Below are positions 44,601 to 53,600 of a DNA stretch of 64,000 nt, piece after piece. The notes below the pieces were generated by a model. That model worked only from the letters and a program-made list of their open reading frames with translations, was not told the DNA's origin and made no database searches. The stretch is from positions 150,125,001-150,189,000 of the forward strand of contig NC_133026.1 of the NCBI RefSeq assembly GCF_048771995.1, given 5' to 3'. Each line of letters begins with the position of its first letter. Position 1 is the stretch's first letter. This DNA comes from Taeniopygia guttata (Eukaryota > Chordata > Aves > Passeriformes > Estrildidae). A program made the translations under genes and the position numbers.

Positions 44601-47600
44601 TTCAGAAGTTCCCTTCCAACCCAAACCTTTCCATGGTCAGGGACAACGAGGTGATGGCTGGAGGATTTGGGCATGGGCCACAATTCCTGGAAAGTTTTCA
44701 TCCTGGGAATGTCAGTGGTTCCCTTCTAGAGATGCAAGGAGAGAAAAATCAGCTTTTCCTAGGGGGATACTGGGATGTTTTGGGAGAGATTCAGCATCCT
44801 TTGGACACTGATGTCCCAGAGCAGGAGGAATAGGGAAGAAACAACCATCTTTCCCTGTATTGACCCTCTTTCCTGACAATCCAGATCTCTTCCCAACAGG
44901 ATATTTTGGTGATGGGAATCCCCATGCCTGGAATTGTCCAAGGAATGACTGGATGTGGCACTCAGGGCTGTGGGCTGGGTGGGGTCGGTCACAGGTTGGA
45001 CTCTTGGAGGTCTTTTCCAGCTGAAACAATTCTGGGATACTGGGATTTTTTTCCTCCTTTTCCCTTCCTGAGGTGGATGGTGTTGGATGGCGACACCATC
45101 CACACAATCCAGGTGTGGATGGGGTGGGATGGGATCCAGAGGGACTTGGATAAGCTCCAGATAAACCTCGTTAGGTTCAACAAAGCCAACTGCAACATCC
45201 TGCACCTGGGACGGGGCAATTCCAAGCACAAATCCAGGCTGTGAGTGGTGAAGGGATGGAAGCAGCCCTGATGAGAAGGATTTGGGAGTGTTGGCAGATG
45301 AAAAGCTGGAAATTCCTCATCCACGTGTGCTCACATCCCAGAAATCCTCCCTGTCCCAGGTTCATCCCACAGAATGGGCAGCAGGAAAATGGGAATTCTG
45401 CCCCTCTGCCCTGCTCAGGTGAAACCCCACCTGGAATTCTGCATCCAGCTCCGGGATCCAACATCAGGAGAATGTGGAGCTGCTGGAGCAAATCCAGAGG
45501 AGGCCACAGAGATGCTCCAAGGGCTGGAGCCCCTCTGCCCTGGAGCCAGGCTGGGAATAGCTAGGAATGTCCAGCCTGGAGAAGGGAGGGATCCAGGGAG
45601 ATCTCAGAGCCCCTTCCAGTGCCTGAAGGGGCTCCAGGAGAGCTGGAGAGGGACTTGGGACAAGGGATGCAGGGACAGGACACTGGGAATGGCTTCCCAC
45701 TGCCAGAGGGCAGGGATAGAGTGGATATTGGGAAGGAATTCTTCCTTGTGAGGTTGGTGAGGCCCTGGAATTCCCAGAGAAGCTGTGGCTGCCCCATCCC
45801 TGAAGTGTCCAAGGCCAGGTTGGATGGGGCTTGCAGGAATCTGGTCCTGTGGAAGGTGTCCCTGCCCGTGGCAGTGGGTGAGAATGGATGATCTTGAAAG
45901 CGCCTTCCAACCCAAACCATTCCACGATCCCACATTTCTCTGTCCATCCACGTGCTTTTCCAGGCACGTTCCCAAACAGGGATGCTCAGTTTTCCCAATT
46001 TGCCACTTGCTTGCCCTGGTTTAGAAGGAAATCAGGAGAAACAACAACAAGCCCAAACCCTGCCCAGGCCAAACAAAAACCCCTTTGTTTATTCCAGACG
46101 ATGGATTCCAGCGGAATTCTCGTTAGGAAATGAGCAGTAATGGCTTTCTGCACTAATTATAGCTCCTGGAGCTGTTTGTTCCAAGGAAAATGTGGGTGCA
46201 AATTCCCTGCCTTGCTCTCCTGGTTTTCATAACCTCCTTTGCCTGTTTTCCTCCCCAGTTAATGATTGATTAATGAGTTACCAGCAATTTGAGGGGATAA
46301 TGAGAGGGGGCTGCTGTGTTGGTGAGGGCTTGATCCTGCCTTGCCCACCCAACACCCAGGATTCCTCTGGAAAGCAGGAGCTGGAAGAAGATGATTTGGG
46401 GTTTGGTTTTTTTTGTTTGTTTGGTTGGGTTTTTTTGCACCTCTCTTCTTATGCTGCCATTCCCAAATCCTTTTTTTTGGGAAGAGCATTTTTCCATGTG
46501 GAGTCTCTCAAAAGGAGCAGCACCAGCCCAGGGCAAGGAGCTGCTTCCTTTTAATCTCCAATCCCCAGGATCCATCCAAAATTTTCAATCCAACCACCAA
46601 ACAGGTTCTTGTCTTCTTCCAGTGAATCCATCAGCGTTCCCATGATCCCTCTGGGACTCAAAGAGACCAAGGAGCTGGATTTGCTGGTCCCACTCAAGGT
46701 GAGCTTTGGTGGTTCATTGATCGATGATGAAGCAGCTGAAATTAATTTTCCCATTTGGAAAAGCTGCCAAAAAAATAAATTCATGGAAAGGAACTGGGCT
46801 TGAAACATGGGAAAGTGGGAGATGAGGGTCTGGAGATGCTGGAGAGCAGGAAAGGGAGAAAATTATTACTGAGTGGAGGTTTTCTTGTAAATTTCTGGTA
46901 AAATTGCCAGAAATCTCCCTTTAAATAAAAAAAATCATGATTTTCTTCTGTTTTCAAATCCAGGATTTCATTAGTGAACACTATGGAGAGGAGGGTGTCC
47001 TGTTTGAAAAGGAAATCAAGGAATTCATGGAGCTGCGGCAGGTTGGTGTCCCTTTGCTTCCAACGTTTGGCTTGTCCAGGATCACTCCTTGGAGATGCCA
47101 CATTTCCTTTGAGGGGGGTCCCGTCTTCCTTTCTCCAAATTCCATATTTATCCTTGTATTTCAGGGTGCAGCATTCCCATGCTGGAGCACCTTGGACTTG
47201 GTTTATAGGTTCCAAAAAATTGCAGATTATTCAGGAATTGTTCATTTTCTGCTGACCTACAAATGAGCAGCAACAAAATTTATAGTCCAGTCATTATTTA
47301 TGAATATTAATTCACCCCTGGCAAGGCTGAACAACTTCTCTCTCTCCAGGTAGGCCTTGGAGAAGAGGAAATTACAAGCAGTCTGGGAAAGGAGGGGAAA
47401 AAATCCTGTTTATTCCCTAGGATTTATAAAATCAGAATTTCCATGAGTTTTTTCCAGCATAGCTCCCAGGCTGCCGCTTCCACATTTGGGTGTCCCAGCA
47501 CCCAGACTTTCCCCACGGATGAACCTCAGAATCATGGAATGATTTAGGTTGGAAAGGCTCTTAAAAATCATCCAATTCCATCCCCTTTCCATGGGCAGGG

Positions 47601-50600
47601 ACACATTCCACTATCCCAGGCTGCTCCAAGCCCCACCCAACCTGGCCTCGGACACTTCCAGTGATTGGACAGCCACAGCTTCTTTGGGAATTCCATTCCA
47701 GCCCCTCACCACCTTGACAGGGAAGAATTCCTTCCCAATATCCCATCTATCCCTGCCTTCTGGCAGTGGGAAGCCATTCCCTGTGTCCTGTCCCTCTTTT
47801 CCCATCCATGTTTCCTCTCCCATTCCCGCAGGCCATGCGCACTCCGAGCCGAAACGAGGCCGGATTGGAGCTCCTGATGGAATATTACAACCAGCTCTAC
47901 TTCCTCGACAGCCGGTTCTTCCCTCCCACCAAAACCCTGGGAGTCTTCTTCCACTGGTGGGTGCAGCCTTCCCTGTCCCTCCTGGGTGGGGAGGGAGTCA
48001 GGATCCAAATTTCCACGATGGAATCTCTGCCAAGGGCTGGTGGACACCAGGATATGGATTTGCTGTTGGCTTGGGTGGGTTGATTTGTGGAGGGAGAGGG
48101 GAACACAATTCCCATGGGATTGTGATGGGAATGGTGCCTTCAAGCCCACCTGAGCACTGAAAACCCTCCAGGCTCCTCCTGCATCCGTGGGGATCATGGA
48201 GTGGTTTAGGTTGGAAAGGACCTTCAAGGTCATCCAGTTCCAAGCGCCCTTTCCACAAGTGAGGACGCTTTTATGTGGACATGACAGGGACACTTTGGGG
48301 ACCATGACCAGGGCATGGACAGCTGTTGGCTCTTCCCTTCTCCAGGTACGACTCCCTGACGGGGGTCCCATCCCACCAGAGGGCTCTGGCCTTCGAGAAG
48401 GGAAGCGTCCTCTTCAACCTCGGAGCGCTGCACACGCAGATCGGAGCGCGGCAGGACCGCGCCTCCCTGCCCGGCCTCAACCAGGCCATCGATGCCTTCC
48501 AGAAGGCAGCTGGTAAGTGGCTTCCCCTCTTCCTCCTCTTCCCAGGAAGCTTTTCCCAAAGCTGGGAACGATCCACAGGAGCGCAGGAAGGGGTGGGAGC
48601 GGTCGTAGGAAGAGGCGTTCCCCAAGGGATCACAAACGGAGCGCGAGGTGGCTCCAGGTTGGTTGTGTGGGTCGGGATGAGGAGTTGGGATGGTCCAACA
48701 GCCAAAAAGGATGTCCCCCGAAAGGATGACATCCAAAAGGATGTCCCAGCTGTGGAGAGGCTGATCCATCTCCCCATAGGAAAAAAACAGACCTGGAATT
48801 GGGATCACCCAGGGCTTTGGAGAAGAAATTGGGCACAAAGATGGTTTAGGTGGCAAGGGTTGGACCTCAGATCTTCTTACCCACCACTGGTGGTGAGAAG
48901 TTTGATGTTCTTGGAGGGAAACCTGCCTGATCCCAAAGTTTGATTCTCTTCTTCACGAGTCTGGTGACTTCCAGGAGCTTCTCTCTCCTCCAGGTGCCTT
49001 TAACTACTTGAAGGAAAACTTCTCCAACGCTCCCAGCCTGGACATGAGCGCGGCCTCCCTGACCATGCTGGTGAGGCTGATGGTGGCCCAGGTCCAGGAA
49101 TGTGTCTTTGAGAAGATGACCTTGCTGCGTGCCCAGAACGACTTCCTGGCCCGCCTGCAGCTGGCTCAGGAAGCAGCAAGGGTGAGGATTTTGGGAAGGA
49201 GAAGATTTGGTGGGATTTCAGGGTCGGCAGAACCTTCCAGGAGAGCACAACCCGAGGGACATCCTGCCATCCCATCTCTTCTCCCTTCCCTCTTCCCAGG
49301 TGGAAGATGTTTATTGCCTGGTGCACCAGACCATGAGCCAGCCCCACGTCAAGGATTACGTTCCCTTCTCCTGGACCACCATGGTCCACGTCAAGTCGGA
49401 GCATTTCAAAGCCCTCTCCCATTATTTCGCTGCCATCGCCCTCTGCGACTGCCCCGGTGAGTGTCCAGCCTGGAGGGTGCTTCCTGCTCATCCAAGTACT
49501 AATTCCACTTAATTCCTAGGTTTTGGGGAGGGATTCCAAAAAAAAAAAAAAAAAAAAAGAGGTTATGGATACAACACCCGAAGTTTTTGGAATGCTCTGA
49601 GCTGTGGATCTTTATGAACTCAGCAATTCATCCCCCAGGGCAGATTTTCCCATATTTCTGGTTTCCACAGGGAAAAATCCTAAGAAGGGGGGGAAAAAGC
49701 TGCTGGAGGGATGTCAGCTGTGGAAAGAAGGGAAAGCACCTGCCTGCTTTGGGTCACCTTGTGTTGGGCCAGCCAAGGGCTTCAAAAATCAAAAATAAAT
49801 CCAAAATTACCTTGGATTTTAATTCCAGCCTCATGGATGGATGTCCTGGGAATTTCAGGGTGGTGGCAGCAAGGCACGCTTGGTCCCATGGAGTCACTTG
49901 GAGCGTGACTTCAAGATGTGACCCTTGATCTCCATCTGTGCTGCCACCGACAATTCTGGGATCAGTTTTGGGATGGAGCAGAGGATCCGGGGGTGGGCAG
50001 CAGATGCTCCTGCTGACCTTCGGTGTCACCCGCCTCTGGTGGGTGGCTGAGAAGCTTTTTGAGGGCTGGCTGCCAAAACCAGCGCTGTGACCAGTGGCTG
50101 CCAGACTGTCCTCACACCCTCCCTCGCTCCAGAGCCTGCCCAAAATCTTCCTTGTGCCATGTGGGCGTTGCAGAAAAGCTGGATTAAGCAAGGAGATGGG
50201 AGAGAGGGGGATAATGTGGAGCTGGAAGGGCTTAAAGATTCAAACAGGAGAGGATGATGATGGAGATGGGATTCCATGGGGTACCAAGGGGCAGGGCAAA
50301 CCTTCCCCCTAAAATTTCTGGTGTCCTTAGGCACTGTGGGAAGCAGAAATCTGCAGGAGATGCCTAATTTAGGATTTTTTTTGCCTGCTGTTGGAATCTC
50401 ACGTTCCTGCTCCCACCTCTCCCTTGTCGAAACAACAAATCTTTTGCTTCCATAACCAGCTGGGAATAAATTCCTTACGCTGCAGTTTGTTCCCTCAGGG
50501 ATGCTGACATGGCAGGAGTTGGCACAGGGAGAGCCAGCCCTGGAGCTGCCAGTTCCCAACCCTCTGGATCCCTGTGCCCACCAGGCTTTGGGATCCTCGG

Positions 50601-53600
50601 CTTGGAGCAACAAAACTCCTTGGAATATTCTGGGTTGGAATATTCTGGTCTCCAGGGAGATCTTAAAGCCCCTTCCAGTGCTTCAAGGAGCTCCAGGAGA
50701 GCTGGAGAGGGATTTTGGATGAGGGATGGAGGGACAGGACACAGGGAATGACTTCCCACTGCCAGAGGGCAGGGATAGATTGGATATTGAGAAGGAATTC
50801 CTCCCTGTGAGGGTGGTGAGGCCCTGGAATTCCCAGAGAAGCTGTGGCTGCCCTATCCCTGGAATTATCCTGGGCCACGATGGATGGGGCTTGCAGCCAA
50901 GTGGAAGTGTCCTTCCTTATGGAAAGGGGTTGGAATTGGATGGTCTTGAAGGCCCCATCCAACCCAAACCATTCCATGATTCCCTGATTTTGTTGTCTCA
51001 TTTGTCTCCCTGTCAGTGACCTCCCAGGGCACTCTATTTCACACTGGAGCAAAGAAATGCAGGAAAGAGGAAAAAAAAGCTGTGTTCAGGACAAATCCTG
51101 CCCTTAACTTCAGATCCTGGTGCATCCCTGACTGGGATCATCCCTGGGCCCATCCCTGATTCCTTGCAGGCTGTGGCTGGATGACAGGAAGGCCACCTGA
51201 ATGTGGATGTGGCTTCTTTGTCCCCACTGTCACTTCAGGCTGGGTGGCCCTGACCTCTCCCTAATCCCATCCCCATCCATTTCCTTCCCACAGCTCCCTC
51301 GGATGCTGAGCTGCTGGAGCAGGAGAAGGCTTTCCTGCAATTCCATGTCACCATGCCAGAGGGGCCGTCGCTTCGTGTCCTGCTGCAGGATCCCGAGGAG
51401 AGGAGGAAGCTGGGTGAGCACAAATTCCTGGGTCCCGTCGCAATTCCCACAAACGATGAGGTTTTCGGGGGATCTCTCCGTGCAAAGAGGAATTTCCAAG
51501 GAGATTTCTTCTCCTGGGAAGCAGGAAAGCATCACAGTCCCCTTGAGGGTGTGGTGCTTGTCCTAACCTGTCCATCTCTGACAGGAAAAATTCCAGGTGT
51601 TCCGAGCCAGGTAACATCACCCAACACTGCAGAGAAATCCATAGGGACATGGAGATCCTTGGAGCTCCTTGTTTTGGGCTGACTTGGCTGGAAAACAAGA
51701 CACAGCAGATGCTCAGGGGGTGGCTTTTTCAGCTGCTGCGAATTCTTGGGAGACAAGAACTTCTTCCCATGCGGAATTTCAGCTCCAGGGAAAGAACAGA
51801 CGCTGCTTATTCAGCTGAAGTCGTGTTTTGCCAGCCCCTCCTCAACAGGGCTGCACCAAGAGCAAACTCAGCACTCAGAATTTGGGGTGTTGTCTCCCCT
51901 AGGAGCTCTTTTCCCTCCTTGCACACGTGTGGGAGGAGGCAGATCCCACCAGGAATGAGTTTGGCCTCAGCAAAATCCTTCAGGATGCTCAGTCAGATTT
52001 CACTGGAAACCTCCAAAAAACCCCAAAATCCAAGCTTTTTATGGTGACAGCACCCCAACTCCCTCAGATGCGGTTTGCATCAGCTTTTCCAGCTCTGCCT
52101 GATTTTCCTGGGGAAAACAGGCTCTGTTCAACATTCCTGGTAAAAAATAGATGTGCAGACACCAAGCTTAGCTTGGATTTGGTTTACGGGAAGGGAAAAA
52201 CTCGGAGAGGTTGTGGATCTCCATCCCTGGAGGTGTCCAAGATCAGGTCACACGGGGCTGGGAGCAGCCTGAGAGGGTGGAAGGCATCCCTCCGTTATGG
52301 AAGGGAGTTGGAATGAGATGAGCTTTAAGTTCTTTTCCAACCCAAACCATTCCATGATTCTATTCCTATTATTATTCCCCATAATTTCACAATTTATAGA
52401 TTTGATAAAAATTCTCAGTGCCGGGAGTCTCCTCTCTGTTTTCCATCCAGCCCCAAAACATTGCCTGGGTTGTTAAGTTCCTTTGGCTGTGGATTCCAGG
52501 AGTCTGGAGCAAACCTCATCTCCCTGGATTCTGTTGCCACCGTGTGTCCTGAACGCGAAATGCCACGGGCACACGCGTTTCCATGAGACACGGGGAGAGA
52601 GCTTTTCTGGGAATTTAGCCTTGGATACGGCTGCCTTGGTTGCAGTTTCCCACGGAGGAGACGCTTTGCGTTGATATCCGTGGGTCACTGGAATTTCAGC
52701 TCCTCTTTCCCGACCGCTTCCATTCCCCGAGGGTGGGAACGCGTTGAAGGCAAGTGGAGAGGGGCAAAGAGCAGAGGATGGAGAGCAGGACCTGCAGGGC
52801 AAGGAAAAGGCTTAGCCTAGAAAACAGGGATGTGTTGCACCTTCCCAAGGAGGACGAGGCTGGGTTTTCTCCACGTTCCCATTCCCGAGGGATCCGAGGC
52901 GATGGAGAGAAGTTAATTTGCTCAGGAGATTGAGGTTAAGCGTGAGGAGGGACGTCGGGGGTGGTTTTTCAGGAACATCTGCCAGCTCCGGCGTCAGGGG
53001 AGCGAAGTAGGTCACCCTTCAAGGTCCCTTCCCAGCTCTCCATCGGCTGGGACCGACCCCATTTAGGGCTGGGAACGTGACTGGGCTGTCCCTGAGTCAC
53101 AGCGGGGTGGTGGCACCGCTCCTGAAATCCGTGGGCAGCCGAGCGGGAACGGCGCGCCGGAGCTGCCGCTCCGTCGGGCTCAGCTCCCTCCGCTCCCTCG
53201 CAGGCAAAGCTCACCTCAAAAAAGCCATCATGAAGCACGAGGAGGCCATGAGGATCCATGGATTGTGCAAGATCCTAAGGAAGATGGATATCCTGCAGGA
53301 GGTCCTGTCCTTTGCCCACAAACGCTCCCTGAGCAAATATTCCGAGATCGACCACGAGGAGGATTTCTTTGAGACGGGAGAGGCTCCAGACATCCATCGT
53401 GAGTGGGGGTTTTTTGGGGTTGTGGGTGGGGAGGGGGTTTGTGAGTGGGAAGACTCCACAGACTGGATGATCTCTGAGTTCCAATCCAAACTATTCCAGG
53501 ATTTTAGGTCCTGGCGCTTAAGGGGTCACACTGTCCCTCTTTGGGACAGCAGCAGCTTCCCCAACTGCCTGAGGTCACGCTCTGTGCTTTTCTCTCCCTC

